From NCBI GenBank assembly GCA_950022655.1, contig OX465584.1, forward strand, positions 58,004,335-58,068,334: a stretch of 64,000 nucleotides of DNA. Reading direction: 5' to 3'. A model generated the notes under the pieces. That model was not told where the DNA came from. It worked only from the letters and a program-made list of their open reading frames with translations, and ran no database searches. The stretch comes from Alentia gelatinosa (Eukaryota; Annelida; Polychaeta; Phyllodocida; Polynoidae). Each line of letters opens with the position of its first letter. Position 1 is the first letter of the stretch. The position numbers were made by a program, and so were the translations under genes. Below, piece by piece: positions 10,309 through 21,897 of this stretch.

Positions 10309-10456
10309 TATGAAGACTCAGCACACCACTACCCATTGTTTAGAAACTGTCATGTACCATAACCGTAGTATATGGATTCAAAAATTCTGGTATATTGGAA
10401 AATAGTCCCTTTATAGTGTTATAGAGCTAAAACAGTCACTAGTGAAATAACCTTTA

Positions 10457-10740
10457 TTATCCTACCCCTAATATTAAATCCCATAGGCTTAACATTGGCA
10501 TACGGAGTTTTATATGCCACTAGTGGCATACAGCATTGCTATCACATAATATTCCAAAATAGAGGAGATAGGGTAGGAAAAAATCAAAACCTAATTCGTT
10601 TTAATCTTGGCCACCGCATTCCACTCCTGAAGTTTTGGCTCCAGACTTCACTCGGCTTTGCCTCATGAAGTCACTTTGCCAAACTCCAGTCGTGGAATCA
10701 GTGGCCAAGATTAAACCTCATCCAGTTTTACGATAATATG
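10457..10740. mobile_element. Hairpin-superfamily element, family Q, copy 1
   Basis: The core (10457-10585) runs from TTATCCTACCCCTAATATT to GGGTAGGA and carries CCCATAGGCTTAACATTGG and the short palindrome TATGCCACTAGTGGCATA. The hairpin (10586-10740) has arms TTTTAATCTTGGCCACCGCA and complement, with apex ACTCGGCTTTGCCTCATGA at 10650-10668. Other copies are at 34813-35119 and 22567-22745. Confidence 0.7.
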
Positions 10741-10782
10741 GCTATTCCTGGGTTTAATGTATTCAGCAATCGACATTCAGAT

Positions 10783-10937
10783 AATGAATATCGCGAACGA
10801 TAGTTTTGCGGATAGGCGGCTCCGTAAACCACTCGAGGTTAACGTTGTAATACACAGGCTCAGGCTCGTGTATTACTATGCGTCAACCTCTTGAGGTTTA
10901 TGGCCGCCTGTCCACAAAAGCATCGATTATTGTCAAT
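10783..10937. mobile_element. Foldback element, family P, copy 3
   Basis: The arms TTTTGCGGATAGGCGGCTCC and GGCCGCCTGTCCACAAAAG pair, then GTAAACCACTCGAGGTTAAC with GTCAACCTCTTGAGGTTTA. The apex contains two inverted CACGAGCCTGAG-like words. Confidence 0.6.
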
Positions 10938-11290
10938 TTATCCAACCCCTAATAAAATGTATTTAATGGAGCGTTGAATAAAGTGTTATCTATGCACCGA
11001 GGAGGGACCAGATAACGAAAGTAGATCCGGCAGCATTGATAAATGTGGCCATCCTCTGATGAGTGTCAACACGCTACTAACATGGATAATTACAAAATTT
11101 TCTTTGTATATTGGCGAGATTGGGTAGGATAAATATGAAACCGAACTCGAGCTAGCCTCGCAATGTTTATACTACTCTGGTCAGGTCTGCTACTTACTAA
11201 ACTCGGCTAACGCCTCCTGTAGTAACACACAACCTGCCCATCGTGGCACAAACATTGACAAGGCTAACTCTCGTTTGGTTTCTACTGAAT
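10937..11290. mobile_element. Hairpin-superfamily element, family GGTTTCTAC, copy 1
   Basis: The core starts TTTATCCAACCCCTAAT and ends GGGTAGGATAAAT near 11128. The hairpin (about 11130-11290) has outer arms GAAACCGAACTCGAGCTAGC / GCTAACTCTCGTTTGGTTTC and apex CTCGGCTAACGCCTCC at 11202-11217. The other copy, at 31641-31993, is inverted. The core here has diverged and lacks a clear CATAGRCTTAAC word. Confidence 0.6.
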
Positions 11291-11767
11291 ATACAATACC
11301 ACAATATCACGGATATTTCATTTGAATTAATAATAAAGTTATTGAGCCCACCCAATACACTTTCCATTATAATAATCACCGTATTATAAATTACCCATAT
11401 GGGAATAAATTGTAATTGATTTACTAAACCACATCTCTTTGCTGGATCTCTCACGAATGCGAGTTTTTTCAGACACAGACATAGAATCAATAAGATATAT
11501 GATTGTCGCATTACTACATCGAGGTGTACTGACGTTTTGAATGGCGAATCGACCGATAACAATTATGGGTTCATGCAAATATCATCCATAACTTTTTATG
11601 ATGATTAACTACCTCTATATTATTTTCGTTTATATCTTGGGTACGAGCATAAATTTTATATGTGTGTTTAGTGACAGTGGATCTGCCTGGATTGAATCTA
11701 AATCTATCCTCTCTTTGAATCCAAATCATCTGCATAGAGAACCATGCATTTGGGATTTCAATGACCT
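11291..11767. other. Unassigned AT-rich stretch
   Basis: Minus-strand frames of 121 and 64 codons overlap here without a recognisable motif, and they run into the hairpin element. I see no supported gene. Confidence 0.35.
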
Positions 11768-12037
11768 GGGACCTGTTTCACTATGTCTAGATGGCATCTG
11801 TGACACCATACAGGCAGATTGGAGTTGACTAGTTTTGTGACAACACAAGTAGCGCTGGCACAAGTGGCGCTGTAGGGTCACTGTTCGCAACACCAACATT
11901 GTGACACAACATGCGGCAATAGATGTGACATGAGTTATGAAACGTGACTTTGTTTTGTCTGTTCTTGCTTGCACTGTGGGTGCGGCTTTTTATGTCTGTC
12001 TAACATTTTTGTCACAAAACTAGTGAAACAGGTCCCA
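11768..12037. mobile_element. MITE with GGGACCTGTTTCACTA ends, copy 1
   Basis: Perfectly inverted ends GGGACCTGTTTCACTA and TAGTGAAACAGGTCCC. The interior carries GTTTTGTCTGTTCTTGCTTG and CTGTCTAACATTTTTGTCAC, both present in the related copies at 46227-46533 and 63557-63867. Confidence 0.7.
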
Positions 12038-12144
12038 GTTTACACTGGCGTTGATAGACACTGGGTCAAAGCAATCGATACCATTAAACACATACACGTA
12101 CATAAGATACCTCTTCCTGGAACTGTGTCTATACCAGTCTTTAA

Positions 12145-12475
12145 CCCTTTAGCTACGCTATGATGCCTGAAGGCATTCCCGGGCGTAGTACGCCATGATG
12201 CCTTGAGGCATCATTTCTAAAATTAAGTAATTGCTATTTCTTAATGAAACAATGCGAATATCTTGATAATATTCTCCTGATTTATGCAAAACTATATAAT
12301 AGTTAACATCAATACTATTATATAACATCCTAATTATTTTGGATTACCACAGGTGTGATATAATGACGACCCTCTGGATATAATAAAAAGTGCCAGCGTA
12401 CTACAGGGGTGAAAATGGTACTACAGTGGCGTATTTCAGGGTGTGTATTTGCTGCTATGGAGCGTAGTGAAAGGG
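12145..12475. mobile_element. piggyBac-like MITE
   Basis: Flanked by TTAA on both sides (12141-12144 and 12476-12479), with ends CCCTTTAGCTACGCT and, inverted, CCCTTTCACTACGCTCC. The TTAA duplication and terminal CCC are hallmarks of piggyBac transposons. Near the left end is the short palindrome GATGCCTTGAGGCATCAT, which also occurs at about 51261-51278 inside the satellite-rich element. It has no transposase. Confidence 0.6.
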
Positions 12476-12479
12476 TTAA

Positions 12480-12626
12480 CGCTTTGCCCCACATGGGTGT
12501 TGGGACCCGCTCAGAATCTGTCATGCATGTTTCATAATCACAACATTCACATTTACACAATGGAGCCTGACCTAAAAAAAAAAGGTGAAAATACAGCGGA
12601 GAGAGCGAGGGAGGGGAAGTTGATGT
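12480..12626. repeat. Direct repeat pair, left copy (right copy 13259-13397)
   Basis: The run CACATGGGTGTTGGGACCC through TCAGAATCTGTCATGCATG to AGCGGAGAGAGCGAG recurs 780 bp downstream with few differences. The intervening DNA (12627-13258) is single-copy as far as I can see. Confidence 0.65.
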
Positions 12627-13258
12627 ACACCATGACTAGCGACTTCGTCGATTCCTATTCGGCTACCCCCTCCCTCCCCCCCCCCCCCCCCCCCCCCACA
12701 CACACACAGTAAACGTTTACTGCCGTACTGCCCCCTTGTGGGTTCACGGAAAAACATCATTAACTTGTGGTCATCATTTCGTAAGACACAGGTGCTTGAG
12801 CTGATCATCAGCGATCAGAACAGTATGGATTGACACCAGCGAAAGAGTGTGATCTCATCTCTTTCTCTCAAGCAAAGAAGATCATAGAACTACAGTTCTA
12901 AATTATGTTTTCAGTACGGTTAGAAACAAATCATAAGGATAGAAATACATCTGTGTAGAGAAACCCCCAAAAAAGTAGCAGGATTCAGTTAAGAAATACA
13001 CGAGAATCTCACTCTCGTGGCCCTTCAGTCTCCATGCAGAGGTCTGGTTCACTCTGTCTCTATGTGCGGGAGACGCTCCAAGCGGATTCTACCAGAATCG
13101 TAGTATTTTAGATAAAGTAGGTAATGAGCTTTGCTCTGCTCTTTTAATTCCATATATGTATACTATCATAAACCTGTTTTTTTTGTTTGTTGTTTTTGGT
13201 AATATTTTTTTTTATTGAACTGTAAAGATTATATATATCTCTTCTGTTGTCATACGAC
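12627..13258. other. Unassigned stretch with poly-C/(CA) microsatellite
   Basis: 12668-12697 is almost pure C, followed by (CA)n to 12708. No gene is supported. The proline-rich or glycine-rich frames over the C-run are artefacts. Confidence 0.5.
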
Positions 13259-13397
13259 ACCCACATGGGTCTTGGGACCCGTTCAGAATCTGTCATGCAT
13301 GTTTCATAATCACAACATTCACATTTACATGAATGGAGCCTGACCTAAAAAAAATGTGAAAATAGAGCGGAGAGAGCGAGTGAGGGGGAGTTGATGA
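13259..13397. repeat. Direct repeat pair, right copy
   Basis: Matches 12480-12626: CACATGGGTCTTGGGACCC, TCATGCATGTTTCATAATC, GAATGGAGCCTGACC, then GCGGAGAGAGCGAG. Confidence 0.65.
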
Positions 13398-13779
13398 CCA
13401 GGCTGGGGGCAAATTGTGCGTCGCACGATGAACTACGGCGCTAGCCCAGCCAGGTCGTGCTAAATAATTCACTTATCATACAATTTTCGTTTGATTGTCG
13501 CCATTATTCGACACACAGACGCGTTGCCAACCGTCATTTCCCTGTGAATGGGATTATTGTGGGCACAAGCGGCCTCTGCACGGCATTAATGGCCGCCTGC
13601 AGAAAATCGTGCCGTTCTTCTATGTCGTGAAAATGTTCTTTTGACTAGGACGTGGTGGCCGGCGGAAGGGGTGCTGACAGAAGTAATATGTCGTAAAACA
13701 GCCGGTCAACGGCAGACGCTGACCGAACGCGCACCACTGACAGCTCTGAATAAACAAGCTGCCTCAGGGTGAGAGCTCC
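13398..13779. other. Unassigned intergenic stretch
   Basis: Relatively GC-rich, with no recognisable coding frame or repeat pair. It leads directly into the 680-bp tandem array. Confidence 0.4.
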
Positions 13780-16433
13780 CTTGCGGTAACCACTCGTACT
13801 ACTCTTTCTTGCTGCTGTGTATTTCATCAGTGGTCGTACAATGTCCTTACCGTCTGATTAACACTATCTGCTTCTGGAGACTGCTTATCGATGCGCACCC
13901 ACGCATCTGCACTGCTCATTCATAGAGTTATGGTTATATTCAGGGCATATGTCTCATTGTGGTAGTGTGCCAGGAATAGTGTGCCTAGTACTATAAGTAC
14001 GAGTAATGGCTCCTACCCGGTATTTATACTAGATGACTAAATATGTGGCGAATGTAGATCACATAGCCCTTAGTTGCCAGGTGACAGCAATGTCCACCAC
14101 AAAAGTTGCTGCCCTCAGAATGTACTCTACACCGAAGACTTAGTTTTCCCAGAATCGCCGTCCATCTAAACGACTAATTCAAACAAGCTTGAAATAGTTG
14201 CCGGTATTAAAACGTGTCCACTAGTCATCAGGTGGTGCCAAATTGAGTAATCTGACATGATCAGATGATCTTCAGTTGACACCCGCTTGGCGTCTACATT
14301 AAACAATTTTTTCTTTATTTAGGCAAAGTATCTCTTGAATGAAACCAAGTTTTTCAGATAAAGTATTTCTATAATTTAACTGCTGAAAGTCGTCAGGAGG
14401 TGCAAAATACTCAATCGCCAGCCAGAATCGTTTAGTGTAAACGCCAGGTGAGAGTGAGAGCCCTCTAGCAGTAACTTCTCATAGTCGTCTTTCTTGCTGC
14501 TGTGTATTTCATCAGTGGTCGTAAAATGTCCTTACCGTCTGAATAACACTATCTGTTTCTGGAGACTGCTTATCAATGCACACCCACATATCTGCACTGC
14601 TCATTCATAGAGATATGGTTATATTCGGGGCATATGTCTCATTGTGGTAGTGTGCCAGGAATCCTAGTACTATAAGTACGAGTAATGGCTCCCACCATGC
14701 ATTTACACTAGACGACTAAATATGTGGTGAATGTAGATCACGTAGCCATTAGTTGCCAGGTGACGGCAATGTCCACCCAAAAAGTCGTTGCCCTCAAAAT
14801 GTACTCGAGTGTTTACACTGAAGACTAATTTTCCACAGAATCCCCACCCATCTAAACGACTAATTAAAACAAGCTTGAAATAGTTACCGGTATTGAAGCA
14901 TGTCCATTAGTCATCAGGTGGTGCCGAATTGAGTAATCTGACATAATCAGGTAATCTTCAGTCACCACATGCTTGGCTTTTACATTAGCAATTTTTTTTT
15001 TTTATTCAGGCATAGTACCTCACAGATGAAACCAAGTTTTTCAGATACAGTATTTATATCATTTTACTGCTGAAAGTCATCAGGGGGTGCAAAATGCCAG
15101 ACTAGCCAGCCATAATTGTCTAATGTAAACGCTGAGAAAGGGTGAGAGCCACTCATGCTCGTATTTCTTGCTGCTGTGTATTTCATCAGTGGTCGTACAA
15201 TATCCTTAGCATCTGATTAACACTATCTGCTTCTGGAGACTGCTTATCAATGCACACCCACGCATCTGCATTGCTCATTCATAGAGCTATGGTTATATTC
15301 AGGGCATACGTCTTATTGTGGTAGTGTGCCAGGAATCCTAGTACTATAAGTACGAGTAATGGCTACTACCTGGTATTTACACTAGACGACTAAATATGTG
15401 GCGAATGTAGATCACGTAGCCATTAGTTGCCAGGTGATGGCAATGTCCACCGCAAAAGTCGTTGCCCTTAAAATGTACTCCAGTGTTTACACTGAAGACT
15501 AAGTTTTCACAGAATCCCCTCCCAATGAAATGACTAATTCAAACAAGCTTGAAATAGTTGCTGGTATTAAAACGTGTTCACTAGTCATCAGGTGGTGCCA
15601 AATTGTGTAATCTGACATAATCCGATGATCTTCAGTCCCCACATGCTTGGCTTTTACATTAGAAGATCTAAAAAAAATTTATTCATGCAAAGTTTCTCTC
15701 AGATGAAACCAAGTTTTTCAAATACAGTATTTCTATAATTTTACTGCTGAAAGTCATCAGGAGGTGCAAAATGCCAGAATAACCAGCAATAATTGTCTAG
15801 TGTAAATGTTGGGAAAGAGTGAGAGGCCCTGAGCAGTAACCACTCATGCTCGTATTTCTTGCTGCTGTGTATTTCATCAGTGGTCGTACAATGTCCTTAG
15901 CGTCTGATTAACACTATCTGCTTCTGGAGACTGCTTCAATGCGCACCCACGCATCTGCACTGCTCATTCATAGAGTTATGGTTATATTCAGGGCATATGT
16001 CTCATTGTGGTAGTGTGCCAGGAATAGTGTGCCTAGTACTATAAGTACGAGTAATGGCTCCTACCCGGTATTTATACTAGATGACTAAATATGTGGCGAC
16101 TGTAGATTGTCTAGCCACTAGTCGGCAGGTGGTGGCAATGTTAACAGCAAAAGTCGTTGCCCTCAGAATGTACTAGAGCGTTTACACTGACGACTAAGTT
16201 TTCATAGAATTGCCACCCATGTAGACGACTAATTCAAGCTGGCTAGAAATAGTTGTGGGCATTAGAGCATGTCCAATACTGGTGAGGTGATGCTATATTG
16301 CATAATCTGACATAATCAGTCGCCACCCACTTGGTTTCCAGAATAGACAATTTCTATCATTTTACTGCTGAAAGTCGTCAGGAATGCAAAATGCAAGAAT
16401 CGCTGACTATAATTGTTTAGTGTAAACGCCAGG
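13780..16433. repeat. Tandem array of four ~680-bp units, each carrying a family M MITE
   Basis: The word TTCTTGCTGCTGTGTATTTC starts at 13806, 14491, 15165 and 15856, a spacing of 674-691 bp. Each unit has a spacer (ATTTCATCAGTGGTCGTA ... CTATAAGTACGAGTAATGG) and then a family M element (ACTAGACGACTAAATATGTG ... TAGTGTAAACGCC). The four MITEs have parallel sequence, so they multiplied with the unit and not by separate transposition. The last MITE is more diverged. No coding frame is shared by the units. Confidence 0.8.
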
Positions 16434-17164
16434 ATACCTGGGATTTCCACTTGCTGACAAGAACATCAATGATTTTTTTCCCTTTCATCAAATGGTGCGG
16501 CGGATGTTGAAGCATTTTGTTAAAAACACAGAATTGGATGACCAAGCACCTTTATTTCATTGATACCTACCAACTAATTTTTGGATCTGCATTCCATTCC
16601 AATAATGAGGAAATCGACCTTGTTCGATTCCAGGCGTTTTACGTCGGTCGGTGGTCGGTCTTTTATTAACTGTCAACATTTCATCAAGAGTGCCATAAAA
16701 CAAGTCAGTGATTACCAATGAATTTACTTGTACTAATTACCCACTGAATATAAGCCATGGGTTTGGGTTCTGAAGTAGTCCCACGAGGCACAGCCGAGTT
16801 AGTTTCCGTCGGATCCGCTTGGAGATACTCCCACACAGAGGGAAATCGTGAACCAGACCTAGGCCTGGAGACTGACCAGCCTTGAGAGTGAGATTCTTGT
16901 TTCGTAAAAAACGCGTAGCTGGCATTCCTTTTCAGATATCTTTACTACGATGCGCTTCTGTCTCATGGTTTATTGCTGTCCATGCAGAAACTAAAACCTG
17001 ATCCGGTAGTTTTCTAGTCTCCCTACCTAGAAAGAAAGCAATGCGAGTTTCAAAATGCCTGACGTGAGGATATTTTCGAGGCGTACAACGTTGTTTCCAA
17101 CGTTAACCAGCCCCAGTTTACAGGTCAGTGTGTCGTGAAAATAAGCCTTTTTCCACTGGCCGGT
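16434..17164. other. Unassigned; fragment of a GTCGGTCGGTGG-type MITE
   Basis: ATTCCAGGCGTTTTACGTCG and GGTCGGTGGTCGGTC near 16630 resemble the CCACCGACCGATT vocabulary of the local MITEs, but no paired end is seen. No gene is supported. Confidence 0.35.
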
Positions 17165-17530
17165 GTCGCACCTTATCTGCTTAGTTACGCCACAGCTGAA
17201 GCCAAACATTCACCTGGCAACGTATACCTTAGCGTTGATTTGCAGAATGTATGAACGCAATACGTTCATAATATCCGTGCACATTATTTCCAGAGAAATA
17301 ACACTGATTGCATTGTATTCTATAGTATTCCAGCTCCAATTTGGTGCGTCATACATGCATATCACTTCAATGATACTTTGGATATACCTTAGATAACATA
17401 GGGACACTGAAACTGCATACCCACCATTACATTGGAGGACCTAGCTGTAATATGCTTATCTTTTTCCTATTTAAAACCAAGCTAATTATGAACTATGAAG
17501 TCTAGACAGCCATGACTTGTTAATACACCT
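17165..17530. repeat. Dispersed repeat, inverted partner of 61800-62125
   Basis: The words CCTGGCAACGTATACCTTAG, GCATTGTATTCTATAG and AAGCTAATTATGAAC have reverse-complement counterparts in the same order at 61800-62125 (for example AATACCATAGAATACAATGC and TTGCCAGGTGATTGTTTGGC). The two copies are 44 kb apart in opposite orientation. The open frames over them are short and conflicting. Confidence 0.55.
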
Positions 17531-18132
17531 AGTTTGTCCCAGCAATTTAAGCTGTCAAAAAACAACACTCCTGTAATCACACCCACCGTTCACACTTTAG
17601 GTGTGATTACTGTGTGGCTCTATGGGCATGTGGCTGGAATCCGCCGTGTTTGTCCGAGCGGCCGCGTAACTATACAGTGGGCCGTTAGGCGGCGCTGAAC
17701 GGCAACACCTGTATTGGTGAGGTGGAATTAAACGCTAACTGTCTTTGACTGTACTAGAGAACTAAAATTTGTTTTCATCATGGGATGGACTATATTTTAA
17801 GGGAAGAAGCACATCTTAGTGTAGATCTACAAAAAAGAAAAGCAACTTCAAATGATTCTCCGACAAGAAGTAGGTAACCAGCGAAAGTAGGAATCTCATT
17901 GGTTTCTCAGGAGAAAAGTAGATCAGAAAACTACAATAGTAAATTTTGATTTCGGCAATGCTCGTACTTTTTTTCTTTTTTTTTCAAGTTTTTATCTATA
18001 CCGGAGGACAGGGTTAGGTGGGACATGCAATGATTCGAGTACTTCAATGTCCAACTAGTGGACTTACATGACGGGATGTCGATGCTGTATAGTTGTGGAA
18101 ACAGTATAACATGAATACATACACAATATTAT
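17531..18132. other. Unassigned stretch upstream of the Crypton locus
   Basis: Contains a small inverted pair, GTAATCACACCCACCG / TAGGTGTGATTAC, near 17573-17612. Nothing else is supported. Confidence 0.4.
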
Positions 18133-18345
18133 TATATACCTATGCACAAACTCACTACGAATACGGACTGCTGCTACGGGTGTAATATATCTATCATATG
18201 GGCAAGGTACTCCATAATTTCTTGTACAGCTCGCCTTTGGATCGGCCATAAGGAGTGCTTTCAACGTGAAATAACGCAATGTGATTGGACGAGAGTTTGA
18301 CAGAAAAGGGTCAGCAGGAAATTTTAAAATGGCGGACGTGGTACT
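18133..18345 (+). promoter_or_regulatory. 5' flank and probable promoter of the Crypton gene
   Basis: An inverted CCAAT box (TGATTGG, 18282-18288) lies about 40 bp before AAAATGGCGGAC (18326-18337), a YY1-like element often found at transcription starts. Both are preserved, with flanking GACGAGAG/GCCGAGAG, at 24410-24466. The two loci also share TTATATACCTATGCAC at their left ends (18136 and 24211). I infer this is the promoter-bearing 5' end of a repeated element family. An ATG within the YY1-like word opens a short frame (MADVVLDSLVIGR...), possibly an upstream ORF. Confidence 0.5.
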
Positions 18346-18743
18346 TGACTCGTTAGTTATAGGCCGTATAACTGTGAGCCCATGTCATCAAAATAGAAAA
18401 AAAGGTACTCTCTTTACTTTTAGAGACAATAAAAGTACATATAGACAATAGTACAGGTAATAAAATACGGCTACGTGTGATAAGAGAGAAGTGTACTCAC
18501 TGCGATACGCTTCGAAAACATCGGAGACTTGACTTTCGACGCGAGTCTGCAAAAAGTAAACAAAGCGTTAGAAAAGCGAAATATAAAAAAGGTAACGACT
18601 AAAAATTATCACAGATTATAAGCATTGGATATATAAAATTTTGTTAGGTAACTTTCAAAAAGTTTGGGATATTTTAAATTTTTACGAAAATAAATCCGAA
18701 CTGCAACGTTAAAGGAAGGTTCTGACAGCGCCCAGGTTTGTTT

Positions 18744-21235
18744 ATGAACCAGTCGTCTGCAGCAGACGAAATGGCTGAGAACGATGCGGAATTCGAAATT
18801 ATCATCGAAGAAAACGATATTGAAGAGAAAGATGATGAAACTGTGGCTGTTTTACAAGATACGGATGAGTTATCGGCCGAAGAAATTCTCAGAAAGTACA
18901 TAGATAGTCGGAAATCAGTTGAAACGAGGAAAAAAACCGATCGCGATGCAGCTCAATTCATTAAGTTTTGCGTTGGACAGGGAAGTACTGACAAAATAGA
19001 AGATATAGCTCCCCCACGTATGAATATTCTACTTGCCAACTACTTTATACAGATAAGAAAACAAGACGATACTGAATACGAGCCTGAGACTCTATCGAGT
19101 TTCTTTTCAAGTATCAAGCGTTACCTGGAATCGAAGTTATACGTAGAAAATATCATCACAAGTGCCATATTCAAAACGGCCAGAGATGTATTATCGGGCA
19201 GAAAAAAGGAGCTGAAATCGCAGGGGAAAGGCAACAAGCCTAACCGGGTAAGATACAGTAACCTCTTAAAAAATAATTTCCGATAACCCCCCCCGCCCCC
19301 AAAAAAAAGAAATTGAAATACTGGTATTACAATGAGAAAAATTTTAAAAACAAATTATTCAGAAATATATCATAGATTCTTAACGTCTGATTTTCTTTTT
19401 TCAGTGTGAACCCCTCTCAGCAGATGAAGAAAACAAATTATGGACCTCCGGAGCTTTTGATCATACCAGCCCTATAGGTTTGCGAAATGCGATATGGTAT
19501 CTTAATACAAAGTGTTTTGGTCTTCGTGGAAGGCAGGAAGCGCGTCAAATGACATGGGGGGATGTAAATATTGAGGTAAAGAACGGAAAGGAAAGTGTTA
19601 CTTTCTCCGAACATGTGACAAAAACGAGGCAAGGAGATATAGCATCATCTCGGGCATTCACTCCACGTATGTGGGCTAACGTTGAACAAAAAGATAGGTG
19701 CCCAATTTTCCTCTTGAGAAAATATGAAAGCCATCGCCCCATAGAAATGAACAGAGAAAGTTGCCCTTTTTACCTGTGTGTTAATCACCGGAGAGCCCCA
19801 AACTCACAGGTATGGTACCAAAAAATGGCAATGGGGAACAATGAACTAGGTAAGATAATGAGAGTATCTGCGGAGAAGGCTGGAATCACGGGCAAAAAAA
19901 TCAGTAACCATTCGGTTAGGAAAACCACTTGCTCATCATTAATTCATGCTGGGGTGCCTGCTAATCTGGTAGCACAACTCAGTGGACATAAGAGTATACA
20001 GAGCCTACAGAGCTACGCTGTAGCCAGTGATGGACAACATGAAGAAATGTATGCGATATTGAATAGGGGGTCGACTGTGTACCAACCTCTAAGAGCGGCG
20101 AGTTCCAATGCAGTAGTCGTGAAGGAGGTAGGTACTTGTTTTCCTATAATTGTTGAGTGTTGATGCGTAGCTATCTCCGATGACAACGTTAATCCAGTAC
20201 AACACATTATATCCCTTGGTTTTGCACAGAGAACATCATTTGATATATTAATCAAATAATTTCCTATATAATTTGTGAAGAAATCTCCGATGACAATGTT
20301 AATCCAATGTATGACACTATATTGCTTGATATTGGAACTTATTTCCCAATATATTGAACAAATAAATAAATATTTCACTAAATCGCACATTTCCAGATAG
20401 ACGATACTGCCGCCGAAGTGCTTGGAGTGGCAGTTACACATCCTGATCGCACGATACCGGCTGCTCTGGGAGCACCTCCAGCGCTAGTAAGTGTGAATTA
20501 TGCATAATTGTAGTATATAATAGATGTGAAGACTTTGATGATATCCTTGTTTTCCTATGGAATCGCATTCTATTGTATTTTTTTTTATTAATAAATCCTT
20601 GTTTTCTGTAAATCAGACTCCAGAAATAGATTCTCAGCTAGCAGTGGCAGTTGTGAATAGGCGTAGAGAGAGATCCGTTCCTGCCGCCTTGGGTGCGCCA
20701 GCGATTGCTGTAAGTATTATTAATTTTTTTTTTTTTTCTGATTCAATATATATATATGGACATCATTGGACATATTGCTTTTTCCAAGTATTTCCAGGTG
20801 ATTTAAAGCTGAATTTCTTGATATTGTAGATGGCTACTGCTGAAGATGCCCCTCAGCCTAAGCGACAGAGGACTGAAAGTTTGACAAGGCCCGTCGTCGC
20901 ACTGCCTGTGGTAGAAGAACCTGAAAATGTAAGTAAATGTAAAAATTAGAAATATGATATAACTGTTACTGCTTACATGAGAGTAAAAACGTATAATAAT
21001 GTACAAAATATTATATTTTAATATTTTTCAGGAATATGATATACCTGCTTCAATGTATGATGAGCTAACAGAAGATGACTTCGAAGTGGTACCCTACGCC
21101 CAAACAGAGAAGCGAACTCCAGCCCCCCCAGCAGTAAAAAATGACATGTCGAGAAACAAACAAGACGTTATTAGGGGATTCTTACAAGGTGCTCATATTA
21201 GAGGTGGTAATTTCACCTTCAATATAAAGATGTAG
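18744..21235 (+). CDS. Crypton-type tyrosine recombinase (DUF3504), six exons, intact
   Basis: Exons: 18744-19247, 19405-20127, 20397-20486, 20617-20709, 20830-20928, 21032-21235. All five introns are GT-AG and phase 0, and the joined frame has 570 codons. Residues 1-45 are acidic. Residues 46-168 form an N-terminal core-binding-like domain (RKKTDRDAAQFIKFC, YEPETLSSFFSSIKRYL). The catalytic domain spans about 170-390: LRGRQEARQMTWGD (Arg209), Lys241, NHSVRKT (His337, Arg340), LSGHKS (His363) and Tyr372, the full tyrosine recombinase set. Exons 3 and 4 encode similar peptides ending IPAALGAP and VPAALGAP. The tail ends GGNFTFNIKM. Known family members catalyse DNA strand exchange in Crypton transposons, and some are domesticated nuclear proteins. 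Whether this one is an active element or a host gene cannot be told from sequence alone. The start is the first ATG of the frame and leaves the domain complete; an upstream non-coding exon is possible. Confidence 0.9.
20128..20396 (+). repeat. Tandem duplication inside intron 2 of the Crypton gene
   Basis: TCTCCGATGACAACGTTAAT near 20173 and TCTCCGATGACAATGTTAAT near 20282 begin two similar segments about 110 bp apart. Both continue through an ACACWATAT-like word. The donor is GTAGGT and the acceptor TTTCCAG. Confidence 0.6.
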
Positions 21236-21263
21236 ACTGTTTACGGAATAGTTAAGGTTGAAA

Positions 21264-21269
21264 AATAAA
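21264..21269 (+). terminator. Polyadenylation signal AATAAA of the Crypton gene
   Basis: AATAAA lies 29 bases after the stop codon, followed by a T-rich stretch. A second AATAAA is at about 21366. The short spacing fits a compact 3' UTR. Confidence 0.6.
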
Positions 21270-21880
21270 AGATTTTTCCAAGTTTGTACTCCGTACAGTG
21301 TTATGACAAAGTTTTGTCAGTGGTCAGTTTTCCCGCTAGAATGTATCGTGCGTGAAAATACCCGAAATAAAATTGCGTTTAAAAGTTGATTAATGTTGCT
21401 GTCTTCTATGATAATGATGATATTAACAATATACAATAGACATAGCAGCAAGTGGACTAGTTGGATGAGTCTAAATGATTCAAAAGTTACTATAATTACT
21501 TAACTTCGTGAGTATTGCTTTCTCTCTGCGGCCATGTCCTTGTCCGTTTGGTTTCGTATCAGCAACTGCAGCTAGCTCTGGTTGACATTCACTCTTCAAG
21601 CACATTCTGCCATAGGCTTTACTTTGTTAAAGATATGATAGGAGATTGACACTTCTCAATCTCCAAGCGTAGGCGTGTTGCTATACTCGCCATTACGATA
21701 CCTTTCCAATATATAAAGAATGTGATAGGAGATTGTTTTTCCCGACTGCGCATGCACCGTGGGTTATCGTAAACATCCGGTTAATAATTTCTTGTACAGG
21801 GCGCCTTTCGTAGTAAACTTGACAAAGAGGGAGTGTGATTAACGGCCAATTACGGTAAAATTAGACTATTTACGAACAAT
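21270..21880. other. 3' flank of the Crypton gene, with a direct repeat of the 5' flank
   Basis: ATAATTTCTTGTACAG at 21784 continues GGCGCCTTTCG. The same 27-bp stretch with three differences lies at 18214-18240, on the other side of the gene and in the same orientation. AGGAGATTG occurs twice (about 21641 and 21730). No gene is supported. Confidence 0.5.
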
Positions 21881-21897
21881 TTAAGGTACATAATAAT

